The notes: a model not told the origin generated them from the letters alone. A stretch of DNA of 15,454 bases from JBGPJM01 sp041485385 (GCA_041485385.1 JBGPJM010000111.1:1-15454), one strand, 5' to 3'. Numbered from the stretch's first letter, positions 7,754-14,150 are shown. Made by a program: numbers and translations.

Positions 7754-7790
7754 CCCCCCCTCCCCGACCGCCCCTCCCCGGCCCCCGCCC
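7754..7790 (-). other. putative G-quadruplex tract in the PDZ-gene leader
   Basis: On the minus (transcribed-sense) strand GGG-C-GGGGG-CC-GGGG-A-GGGG occupies 7790-7771, with more G runs to 7754. This satisfies the G3+N1-7 rule four times over within 20 nt. It lies in the 110-nt gap between anti-sigma stop and PDZ start, so it would be in the mRNA. Confidence 0.4.
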
Positions 7791-7798
7791 GCCTCCGC

Positions 7799-8494
7799 TC
7801 AAAGTCCGTCACCCGGCGCGCCCGGGCGCGACACCCGCACCGGCACGCTGTTGCCCCGCTCGTCGGTGCTGAAGCGGTACAGGTCCGGCACAACCGTGCG
7901 CTCGACGAACTGCCGGATATACACGATCTCGTACCCCTGCCCCGTCCCGGACGGCTTGCTGTCCACCATGACCAGGTCCGGCACCTCACCGACCACGCGC
8001 CCGCTGTCCAGCCCGAGCTTGCGGTACGCGCTCAGCGCATCATCGGCCGTCTTCACCGGGATCCACCCCTCCCCAGTCGGCCCCGCCGTCATCGACGATG
8101 CGTGATGCTCCGCCCGGATCATCGTCCCCACCCACGCGAACGTCACCGCCGCCGCCACCGCCCACCCGCCCCAGCGCGACAGCCGCATCGACCACGCCGT
8201 CGCGATCGACGCCCCCGCCTCCGCTGCCGAGTGCGTCGGCAGCTCGACCGCGTCGGCCGCTCGCACCTCGCGAAGCACGGCGCGGCACATCATCGCGTGG
8301 TTCCGCTGCGCCGCGGCCAGCTCGCGCCACGCGCCCGGCTCCCTCCCGGCGGCCTCGGTGAACCGCTCCCACGAGACGGCGTCGTCACGGTTGATGATGC
8401 GCGTGATCAGCACATCGCGCTCGTCTGCGTCCCCCTCCCCGCTGACCATCTCCGCGACTGGCTCCACGACTCGCCTGGATTCAATGCTGTCCAT
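7799..8494 (-). CDS. anti-sigma factor, single-pass membrane protein
   Basis: Probable membrane-bound inhibitor of the ECF sigma factor encoded just upstream; 231 aa. The cytoplasmic N-terminal part has the SWERFTEAAGREPGAWRELA-type segment (41-60) seen in planctomycete anti-sigma proteins. The zinc-binding anti-sigma pattern Hx3Cx2C is only partly present: H66 and C70 are there, but the second cysteine position is valine. One transmembrane helix lies at about 108-126, leaving an extracytoplasmic domain of about 105 residues. The ATG at 8494 overlaps the 3' end of the sigma gene by 14 nt with AGG 7 nt upstream, so translation is probably coupled. The assignment rests mainly on this overlap, the helix and the N-terminal pattern. 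No other function is suggested. Confidence 0.72.
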   Translation of the reverse strand: MDSIESRRVVEPVAEMVSGEGDADERDVLITRIINRDDAVSWERFTEAAGREPGAWRELAAAQRNHAMMCRAVLREVRAADAVELPTHSAAEAGASIATAWSMRLSRWGGWAVAAAVTFAWVGTMIRAEHHASSMTAGPTGEGWIPVKTADDALSAYRKLGLDSGRVVGEVPDLVMVDSKPSGTGQGYEIVYIRQFVERTVVPDLYRFSTDERGNSVPVRVSRPGAPGDGL

Positions 8495-9146
8495 GGGACA
8501 CCTGCTTTCGCTCGTTCTCTCCGCCTCGCCAACCCCCCGAGCGCCGCGCCCCCACCGCCGCCTGCGCTCCCTCCCCGCCCGCATCCACTCCGCTCTGTTC
8601 CGCCAGCTCGCGGAGCATCCGACGCCCTCGCGCGATCCTCGTCTCGATCGTGGTCTCCGGCAGCCCCATCACCTGCCCGATCTCCGTGTACCCCATCCCG
8701 TTCAGGCATCGCATCAGCAGCGGCTCGCGGTACCCGTCCGGCAGCGTCGCCGCCAGCGCCATCAGCCGCCTGCCCTCCTCCGCCACGGCCACGGGATGCT
8801 CCCCGGGCTCCGCCGCCGCCTGGTCCTCCTCACGCTCGGTCACCCCCAGCACGCGGAGGACGCGGTTGGTGCCGCTGGCCCGCTTCCTCGCGGCGGTCTT
8901 TGCCGCGTTGAGCGCCACCGCACGCAGCCACGGCTTGAACGCCCCCGCCTCCCGCAACCCGCCGATCTTCGCCACCACCGACATCGCCACCTCCTGCAGG
9001 AGGTCGTCCAGCTCCGCATGGCGCGGCTTGTGCGCGAGCAAGACGGCGGCCACCCATCGCCGGTGGGTATGCCACAGCAGGCGCAGCGCCTCTCGGTCGC
9101 CGCGGATAGCCGCCTCCACCAGCTGTTCCTGCCCTGGGTCGGTCAC
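8481..9146 (-). CDS. ECF-family RNA polymerase sigma-70 factor
   Basis: Alternative sigma factor, 221 aa. Region 2 spans about 7-88, with DDLLQEV at 47-53 and FKPWLRAVALNAAKTAARK as the promoter-melting part. Region 4 spans about 126-181, with LPDGYREPLLMR and the helix-turn-helix YTEIGQVMGLPETTIETRI. A Gly/Arg-rich extension of about 40 residues follows region 4. The start is GTG at 9146, with AGGAA 5 nt upstream. It is the first gene of an operon with the anti-sigma factor (14-nt overlap) and the PDZ protein, so it probably controls an envelope response and perhaps its own operon. I could not find a convincing ECF -35/-10 pair upstream. Confidence 0.9.
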   Translation of the reverse strand: MTDPGQEQLVEAAIRGDREALRLLWHTHRRWVAAVLLAHKPRHAELDDLLQEVAMSVVAKIGGLREAGAFKPWLRAVALNAAKTAARKRASGTNRVLRVLGVTEREEDQAAAEPGEHPVAVAEEGRRLMALAATLPDGYREPLLMRCLNGMGYTEIGQVMGLPETTIETRIARGRRMLRELAEQSGVDAGGEGAQAAVGARRSGGWRGGENERKQVSHGQH

Positions 9147-9191
9147 GTGCTTCCTGACGTGGTTCTGTCCACCATAGAGAGACGCGCGCCC

Positions 9192-9203
9192 CGGGCGCGC
9201 CCG
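9192..9203. repeat. 12-bp palindrome CGGGCGCGCCCG, copy 1
   Basis: Perfect palindrome in the sigma/tatC divergent spacer, embedded in a longer inverted repeat GCGCGCCC-C-GGGCGCGC (9184-9200). An identical 12-mer occurs at 9314-9325. It could be a regulatory site or a GC-rich chance motif. Confidence 0.3.
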
Positions 9204-9289
9204 TCACGCTTCGTGCAACTACTACCGGCCACCGGGCCCGTCGGTTTGGTTTTCCCTTTTGGCGTGGGGTATCGGGTAGGGTCGCCATA

Positions 9290-9325
9290 GGAGCCGTGCC
9301 GGAGAACGGCTCCCGGGCGCGCCCG
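9290..9325 (+). promoter_or_regulatory. tatC leader hairpin plus palindrome copy 2
   Basis: GGAGCCGT (9290-9297) and ACGGCTCC (9306-9313) form a perfect 8-bp stem with an 8-nt loop. It is followed directly by the palindrome CGGGCGCGCCCG (9314-9325) and ends 36 nt before the tatC ATG. There is no T run, so it is not an intrinsic terminator. A leader regulatory hairpin is possible. Confidence 0.35.
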
Positions 9326-9361
9326 CGTGTTCAACCCCCGGCCATCCTTACCATTGCCCGC

Positions 9362-10408
9362 ATGCCCAGGGAAGAAATCAAGCAGAAGATCATGCCCTTC
9401 GGCGAGCACCTCGAGGAGCTGCGCCGGCGGCTGATCCTCGCCCTCCTGGGGACCGTGCCCATCCTGGTCCTCTCGCTGGCCTTCGGGCGCACCGCGCTGC
9501 AGTTCATCGTCCGGCCGATCCAGGCGGCCCTGCACCGGGCCGATCTGGCCTCGGTCCTGCAGGCCACCAGCCCGCTGGAGACCTTCGGCTCGTACCTGAA
9601 GGTGTCGCTCACGATCACCATCCTCGTCGGCTTGCCGTGGATGCTCCTCCAGCTGTGGCTCTTCGTGGCGCCGGGGCTCTACGCATCTGAGAAACGCTTC
9701 GCCTACCTGCTGGCGCCCATGAGCATGGTGCTCTCGATCCTGGGCATGGCCTTCTGCTACTGGGTCATGCTGCCGGTGGCGCTGGCGTTCTTCGTCAACT
9801 TCGGCTCGACGATCGCCCAGCCGGTGGTGGCGACCGCGCCGCTCCCCGCCGGGGTCGTGCTGCCGGTGCTCCCGCTCCTCGACGCCGACCCGACCGACCC
9901 GCCCGAGCACGGCCTCTGGTTCAACAACGAGCTCAGGGAGCTCCGCTACTGCGTGCACGGCGCCGGGGAGGGGGGGGGTGATGTGCGCCCGGTCATCGTC
10001 GGCGTTCCGCTCGTCTCCGCCAGTGCCATCGCCCAGCAGTACCGGGTCAGCGAGTACGTCGGTTTCCTCCTCTCCATGTCCATCGCCTTCGCGCTGGCGT
10101 TCCAGATGCCCGTCGTGGTGCTCCTCCTGGGGTGGGCCAACATCATCACCCCCGCCGTGATGCGCAAATACCGGCGCCACGCCATCTTCGCCTGCGCCGC
10201 CGCCGCGGCCATCATCACCCCCACGCCCGACCCGTTCAACATGTTCCTGCTCGCCGGGCCGCTGTACGCGCTCTATGAAGTCGGCCTGCTCCTGCTGCGC
10301 GTCCTCCCCGCGTCGCTGGTGGCCGAGGGCTTCGGTGGGTGGAAGGGCCTGTCTCGCATCCTGCGCCGCCGGCCCAAGACGGCGGAATCCGACGCGGGGG
10401 ACCAATGA
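9362..10408 (+). CDS. tatC: Sec-independent protein translocase subunit TatC
   Basis: Core receptor subunit of the twin-arginine translocase in the inner membrane; it binds RR signal peptides of folded cargo. 348 aa against about 250-260 usually. The N-terminal HLEELRRRL (16-24) and FVAPGLYASEKR (101-112, with E110 matching the conserved glutamate of E. coli E103) are diagnostic, and six membrane helices can be read. The extra length is an insertion of roughly 70 residues at about 150-226 in the periplasmic loop between TM3 and TM4, including LWFNNELRELR. The ATG at 9362 places HLEELR at the usual distance. A GTG at 9296 in frame is less likely because AGGAG is only 2 nt away and it lies in a hairpin. 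No tatA or tatB is adjacent. tadA follows after 1 nt. Confidence 0.95.
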   Translation: MPREEIKQKIMPFGEHLEELRRRLILALLGTVPILVLSLAFGRTALQFIVRPIQAALHRADLASVLQATSPLETFGSYLKVSLTITILVGLPWMLLQLWLFVAPGLYASEKRFAYLLAPMSMVLSILGMAFCYWVMLPVALAFFVNFGSTIAQPVVATAPLPAGVVLPVLPLLDADPTDPPEHGLWFNNELRELRYCVHGAGEGGGDVRPVIVGVPLVSASAIAQQYRVSEYVGFLLSMSIAFALAFQMPVVVLLLGWANIITPAVMRKYRRHAIFACAAAAAIITPTPDPFNMFLLAGPLYALYEVGLLLLRVLPASLVAEGFGGWKGLSRILRRRPKTAESDAGDQ

Positions 10409-10409
10409 G

Positions 10410-10937
10410 ATGAGCCAGGCGCCCCGCCAACACCCGCCGCCGGCGATGAACGACCCCGCAAGCCGGCCGACCCCGACCGATCTCGCGATGATGCGCCGCG
10501 CCCTCGATCTGGCAAGGCGCGCCGCCAAGATCGATGACATCCCCGTCGGCGCCGTCGTCTACGAGACCGCCACCGGGCGGATCGTCGGCGAGGGGTTCAA
10601 CCGGCGCCACGCCGACAAGGACCCCACCGCCCACGCCGAGCTCCTGGCTATCCGCGAGGCCGCCTTCACGCTGGGCGACTGGCGCCTGAGCGAATGCTCG
10701 CTGGCGGTCACGCTCGAGCCCTGTGCCATGTGCGCGGGCCTGATCGTCAACGCCCGCGTCGGCCGCCTCCTCTACGGCGCGCCCGACCCGAAGGCCGGGG
10801 CCGCGGGGTCGCTCATGCGCCTCACGGAAGATTCGCGCCTTAACCACCGTGTCACGCCGATCGCAGGTGTGCTCGCCGAAGAATCGTCGGCGCTGCTCAA
10901 GCAGTTCTTCAAGTCGCTCAGGGACAGTGAGCAGTAA
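10410..10937 (+). CDS. tadA: tRNA-specific adenosine deaminase TadA
   Basis: Zinc enzyme that deaminates the wobble adenosine A34 to inosine in tRNA-Arg(ACG). 175 aa. The catalytic HAE is at 75-77 (zinc ligand H75, proton shuttle E77) and PCAMC at 104-108 gives the other two zinc ligands, C105 and C108. The KAGAAGSLMRL and RLNHRV segments (128-148) distinguish TadA from guanine, cytosine and other deaminases. The ATG at 10410 lies one nucleotide after the tatC stop, with a GGGGGA run upstream, so the two are probably translationally coupled. About 20 extra residues precede the domain. The last codons overlap the first arm of a long inverted heptad repeat. Confidence 0.94.
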   Translation: MSQAPRQHPPPAMNDPASRPTPTDLAMMRRALDLARRAAKIDDIPVGAVVYETATGRIVGEGFNRRHADKDPTAHAELLAIREAAFTLGDWRLSECSLAVTLEPCAMCAGLIVNARVGRLLYGAPDPKAGAAGSLMRLTEDSRLNHRVTPIAGVLAEESSALLKQFFKSLRDSEQ

Positions 10938-11022
10938 TGAGTGAGCAGTGAGCACAAGAGGGGTGCGCCGCCGATTCCTCTGCTCGCTGCTTACTGTTCA
11001 CTTGCCCGTTCACTGCCTACTT
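10924..11022. repeat. inverted heptad-repeat pair between tadA and mutM
   Basis: The left arm (10924-10952) has AGTG/AGTA at exact 7-nt steps four times, in AGTGAGC-like units. The right arm (10981-11022) carries the complementary GCTCGCT, GCTTACT, GTTCACT, then GCCTACT. Left-arm AGTGAGCAGTAA and AGTGAGCAGTGAGC can pair with right-arm stretches, giving a large imperfect hairpin around a loop of about 28 nt. The left arm overlaps the tadA stop codon (10935-10937). The right arm ends 8 nt before the mutM ATG. Confidence 0.55.
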
Positions 11023-11030
11023 TTCCGCCC

Positions 11031-11966
11031 ATGCCCGAACTCCCCGAAGTCGAGCACGTCCGGCGCACCCTCGAGCCCCACCTCGTCGGCGCCCGCGTCG
11101 TCTCTGTCCGCCTCAACCGGCGCGACATCGTCGTCACCGCGGCCGACCCGCCCGGTGGGCGCTCCCGCGCTGGCAAACGCCAGCTTACGCGCCCGCGGCC
11201 CGTGCCCCGCGCCGACCTGCTCGCCGGCGCCACCATCACCTCCCTGGTGCGCCGCGGCAAGCAACTGGCGATCATCGCCCGCGACCCACAGGCCGGAGCG
11301 CCTCGTGAGAGGGTTCTCCTGGTCCACCTCGGCATGTCCGGCCAACTCTTCTTCCTCCCCACCGGGCGCACCCCCGAGCGCTCCGACCATATCCACGCCG
11401 TGTGGACGCTCGACGGCAGCGGGGGCGGCTGGGGGGGCGGGGGTGCGTCGGGCCGCCTGGTCTTCCGCGACCCGCGCCGCTTCGGCGGGCTCTGGACCAT
11501 CGGCCCGCCTGCGCTCCTTGCCGCCCGCTGGGCGACGCTGGGGCCCGATGCCCTGACCATCGACGCCAGCGAGTTTGGCGCCCGCCTTGCGGGCACCAAA
11601 CGTCCAATCAAGGCCGCGCTCCTCGATCAAATCGTCATCGCCGGCGTCGGCAACATCTACGCCGACGAGGCCCTCTTCCTGGCGTGCCTCCATCCCGCCC
11701 GGCGCGCCTCGTCCCTGGCGCCCGCCGACACGGCCCGCCTCGCCCAGGCCATCCGCGCCGTGCTCACCGCCGCCATCGACGCCGGCGGCTCTACCCTCCG
11801 CGACTACATCAGCGCCGACGGCGACCGCGGCCGCGCCCAGCTCGCCCACAAGGTCTACGCCCGGGCCGGCCGGCCCTGCCTCTCCTGCGGCACGACGCTC
11901 AAGAGCTGTGTTCTCGCCCAGCGCACCACCACATGGTGTCCGAAATGTCAACATCGCACCGCCTGA
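11031..11966 (+). CDS. mutM: formamidopyrimidine-DNA glycosylase (Fpg/MutM)
   Basis: Bifunctional glycosylase/AP lyase that removes 8-oxoguanine and formamidopyrimidines from DNA. 311 aa against about 270 in E. coli. MPELPEVE gives the catalytic P2 (the N-terminal proline left after Met removal) and E3. RRGKQL holds K77, LGMSGQL lies at 100-106, DPRRFGG at 147-153, and VGNIYADEAL with N208 is present. The C-terminal zinc finger has C283, C286, C303 and C306 with R298 in QRTTTWC. Extra length comes from two insertions: a basic segment at about 40-62 and a Gly-rich loop at about 129-140. The ATG at 11031 is fixed by the required N-terminal proline. No Shine-Dalgarno is present; the gene is preceded by the heptad repeat. 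It lies 93 nt after tadA. Confidence 0.96.
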   Translation: MPELPEVEHVRRTLEPHLVGARVVSVRLNRRDIVVTAADPPGGRSRAGKRQLTRPRPVPRADLLAGATITSLVRRGKQLAIIARDPQAGAPRERVLLVHLGMSGQLFFLPTGRTPERSDHIHAVWTLDGSGGGWGGGGASGRLVFRDPRRFGGLWTIGPPALLAARWATLGPDALTIDASEFGARLAGTKRPIKAALLDQIVIAGVGNIYADEALFLACLHPARRASSLAPADTARLAQAIRAVLTAAIDAGGSTLRDYISADGDRGRAQLAHKVYARAGRPCLSCGTTLKSCVLAQRTTTWCPKCQHRTA

Positions 11967-12093
11967 ATCGATCATGCCCTCTCAGGAAATCCACCGACTT
12001 ATGCACAACCCCCGTGAGGCCACATGAAATGGGGCATACCGCGCCGCCGCAACCTGTTTGACGAGCGAGGGTTAGCGTGTATTCCTTAAGACA

Positions 12094-12114
12094 AAGAGAG
12101 TAGAAAACTCTCTT
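12094..12114. terminator. hairpin in the AT-rich tract, possible bidirectional terminator
   Basis: AAGAGAGT-AGAAA-ACTCTCTT is a perfect 8-bp stem with a 5-nt loop, about 130 nt beyond the mutM stop. On the plus strand it is followed by CTTCTTCTCC, on the minus strand by TGTCTTAAGG; both are T-rich but not pure T runs. It could terminate mutM transcripts, or be structural if this is an origin. Confidence 0.4.
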
Positions 12115-12224
12115 CTTCTCCGAAAGAAATCCCTGGCGCATCGTGGAAAGTCCGCCGCGGGATTCACGTAACTACATATAGGACAGACACTTACGAGCAT
12201 CGGCCGGCGGTAGACAAACTGTCG

Positions 12225-12257
12225 GTTGTGTGTGGCTGGATGTCGCCACACAACAAC
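12225..12257. repeat. inverted repeat GTTGTGTGTGGC / GCCACACAACAAC
   Basis: The arms at 12225-12236 and 12245-12257 pair over about 11-12 bp with one bulged T, around an 8-nt loop. They lie in the non-coding region after dnaA. No T run follows on either side. Confidence 0.35.
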
Positions 12258-12260
12258 AGG

Positions 12261-12281
12261 CATCGGCGGCCGCCGGCGATG
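12261..12281. repeat. 21-bp near-palindrome centred on CGGCCG
   Basis: CATCGGCGGC-C-GCCGGCGATG is self-complementary apart from one G-G pair. It starts 3 nt after the preceding inverted repeat. A related GCATCGGCCGGCGG lies at 12198-12211. Confidence 0.35.
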
Positions 12282-12439
12282 TTCGGTGATTCACCCCCCC
12301 GCCAACCGCGCATCATCTGTCGGCGCAAGCCTGTTTTTCCACCGTTCTTCCACACGTTCCTGGCGCTTGCACGGCGTCCCCGATTTCGGGCTTCGGTCGG
12401 TGCATGTGGGGGGGCGAGGGCGGGCGATCCCGGGCGGCG

Positions 12440-13978
12440 TCACACCGCGGGCGGCGTCTTGATCGCCTCCTCCAGGCGCGTCATGACCTGCCCGAAATCC
12501 CGCTCCGCCTGCAGCTTGATGTCCACCGTCTTCACCGCGTGCATCACCGTCGTGTGATCGCGTCCCCCGAAGTACCCGCCGATCTCCTCCAGCGAGTGCC
12601 TCGTGTGCTTCCGGGCCAGGTACATGCAGACCTGGCGCGGCAACGCGATCGACCGCTGCCGCCGCTTGCTCTGCAGGTCCGTCACCTTGATCCCGTAAAA
12701 ATCCGTCACCGCGTTGATGATCATCTGGATCTGGATCTGCCGCTCCGTCCGCCCGGGCTCTTCGCCCAGAGCCGCCCGGGCCAGCTCCAGGTCCACCGGG
12801 CGCTTCTCCACCCCCGACAGCACCTGCAGCTTCACCACGGCCCCCTCCAGCTCGCGGATGTTCGTGTCGATCTTCGCCGCGATGTAGCACGCCACATCGT
12901 CGGGCATCTCGATCCCGCGCAGCTTCCCCTTGTTCTTCAGGATCGCCACCCGCGTCTCGTAGCACGGCGGGATGACGCTGGCCACCAATCCCCACTTGAA
13001 GCGGCTCACCAGCCGGTCTTCCAGGTCCGGGATATCCTCCGGCGGCGCATCCGACGACAGGATGATCTGCTTGTGCGACTGGTACAGGCTGTTGAACGTG
13101 TGGAAGAACTCCTCCTGCGTCCGGTCCCGCTTGGCCAGGAAGTGCACGTCGTCGATCACCAACACGTCCACATCGCGGAACGTGTGCCGGAAGCGGGTCA
13201 TCTCCCCGGCCTGCACGGCGTCCATGAACTGGGTCATGAACCCCTCGCACGAGGTGTAGAAGATCCGCGCCGACGGCATCCCCTCGTAGATCCGCAGGCA
13301 GATCGCCTGAAGCAGGTGGGTCTTCCCCAGCCCCACGTCCCCGTGCACGAAGTAGGGGTTGTACGCACGGCCCGGATTGGCCGCGACCGCCACCGCCGCG
13401 GCGTGCGCCAGCCGATTCCCCGGCCCCACGACGAAGTTCTCGAACCCGTAGTCCGGGTTGATCACCAGCGAGAGCTGCGGAGTGGCCACCGGCCGCAGAT
13501 CGGTGAGCAGGCCCGAGCGCGGAGCCTCGTGCCCGGAGCGCCCAGGCGTGAACTGGTCACGGGCCGGCGTGCCGGGGTCAAGGCGATCGTCGGGCGTGCG
13601 GCTGTCGCCCGCCCGCGTCGCGGCCGGCCGCCCCGTTCGGGTGTCGGACGTTTCGCGACCGGCGCCGACGGCCGGAGTGCCCGCGGGAGCCGCGTGGAGG
13701 CTCTCCGACGCGCCCGGCAGCGGCTCGTCCTCGGGCCCGACGAACTCGACGCTGAGGAAATGCTGGCTCACCGTGCGGGCGGCGTCGTTGAACGGCAGCG
13801 CGCACTGGCGCCGCAGGTAGTCGCGGTGGACCTTGGAGTGGGCGCGCAGGCTCAGCACGCCGCCCAGGATCCCCAGCGGCTCCAGCTCTTCGAACCATTG
13901 TCGGCACAGGTCGGCGTGATGGTCCCGCAGGTGCGAGAGCATCCCCGACCAGATCTGGCGATCAGCAGGGGCGTTCAT
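12440..13978 (-). CDS. dnaA: chromosomal replication initiator protein DnaA
   Basis: AAA+ initiator that binds DnaA boxes and unwinds the origin. 512 aa, slightly longer than the usual 440-470. Domain I is at about 1-80. A Pro/Arg/Thr-rich unstructured domain II of about 85 residues (81-165) accounts for the extra length. The AAA+ domain follows, with Walker A GDVGLGKT (213-220) and Walker B VLVIDD (272-277). Domain IV ends with the DnaA signature GGRDHTTVMHA (471-481). The presence of domain IV separates it from Hda. The ATG at 13978 lacks a clear Shine-Dalgarno. It is preceded, on the same strand, by the RNase Z-like gene with a 194-nt gap that holds a candidate promoter, and followed by the candidate origin. 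dnaN is not adjacent on the side visible here. Confidence 0.97.
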   Translation of the reverse strand: MNAPADRQIWSGMLSHLRDHHADLCRQWFEELEPLGILGGVLSLRAHSKVHRDYLRRQCALPFNDAARTVSQHFLSVEFVGPEDEPLPGASESLHAAPAGTPAVGAGRETSDTRTGRPAATRAGDSRTPDDRLDPGTPARDQFTPGRSGHEAPRSGLLTDLRPVATPQLSLVINPDYGFENFVVGPGNRLAHAAAVAVAANPGRAYNPYFVHGDVGLGKTHLLQAICLRIYEGMPSARIFYTSCEGFMTQFMDAVQAGEMTRFRHTFRDVDVLVIDDVHFLAKRDRTQEEFFHTFNSLYQSHKQIILSSDAPPEDIPDLEDRLVSRFKWGLVASVIPPCYETRVAILKNKGKLRGIEMPDDVACYIAAKIDTNIRELEGAVVKLQVLSGVEKRPVDLELARAALGEEPGRTERQIQIQMIINAVTDFYGIKVTDLQSKRRQRSIALPRQVCMYLARKHTRHSLEEIGGYFGGRDHTTVMHAVKTVDIKLQAERDFGQVMTRLEEAIKTPPAV

Positions 13979-14120
13979 TGATAGTCGAGGCCGGCGTCCG
14001 GGGCCGGGCTCATCTCCATGCGGTGCGAAGGCTCAAGGCGCCAACAGGAACCCGGAAGGGACCGACGGGATGGGACGCGCGCGACGCACACATCTCCAAC
14101 CCTCACGTCGCGCGGCGGCA

Positions 14121-14150
14121 ACCGTACACACGCGCGACCGGTTCTGTCAA
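14121..14150 (-). promoter_or_regulatory. candidate sigma-70 promoter for dnaA
   Basis: On the minus strand TTGACA (14150-14145) is a perfect -35 box, followed after 18 nt by TACGGT (14126-14121), a weak -10 match. It is oriented toward dnaA and would give a leader of roughly 135 nt. The weak -10 keeps confidence low. Confidence 0.35.

Larger units (their letters stand above)
11967..12439. other. gene-free 473-bp region beside dnaA, candidate replication origin
   Basis: This is the longest non-coding stretch, between the convergent ends of mutM and dnaA. TTATGCACA at 11999-12007 is a perfect match to the E. coli-type DnaA box TTATNCACA. TTTTCCACC (12335-12343) and TCTTCCACA (12346-12354) are one-mismatch relatives of TTTTCCACA-type boxes, 11 bp apart. 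By hand count GC is about 43% over 12061-12120 and about 52% over 12121-12180, far below the flanking genes, which could serve as an unwinding element. Several hairpins are present. Proximity to dnaA supports the idea, but only one consensus box is seen. Confidence 0.4.

Noticed and set aside
7689..7802. N-terminal extension of the PDZ protein from a TTG at 7802 overlapping the anti-sigma stop
   Set aside because: The extension is Gly/Arg low complexity, would hide the signal peptide, and ATG 7688 has its own GGAG.
8495..8584. Upstream extension of the anti-sigma gene to 8584
   Set aside because: It would lengthen the overlap with the sigma gene to about 100 nt and is Arg/Gly-rich; ATG 8494 with AGG fits a normal coupled start.
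9296..9361. GTG at 9296 as the tatC start
   Set aside because: AGGAG is only 2 nt away, the codon lies within an 8-bp hairpin, and the added residues are not typical of TatC N-termini.
10941..11030. Upstream extension of mutM
   Set aside because: Fpg requires proline as residue 2 at its active N-terminus, so MPELPE at 11031 is the start; the extension translates the heptad repeat.
11899..12141. Minus-strand frame of 80 codons overlapping the mutM 3' end
   Set aside because: It overlaps the mutM zinc-finger codons and has no supporting features.
12072..12263. Small minus-strand frame of 63 codons in the region after dnaA
   Set aside because: No ribosome-binding site, no recognisable domain, and it crosses the hairpins of the AT-rich tract.
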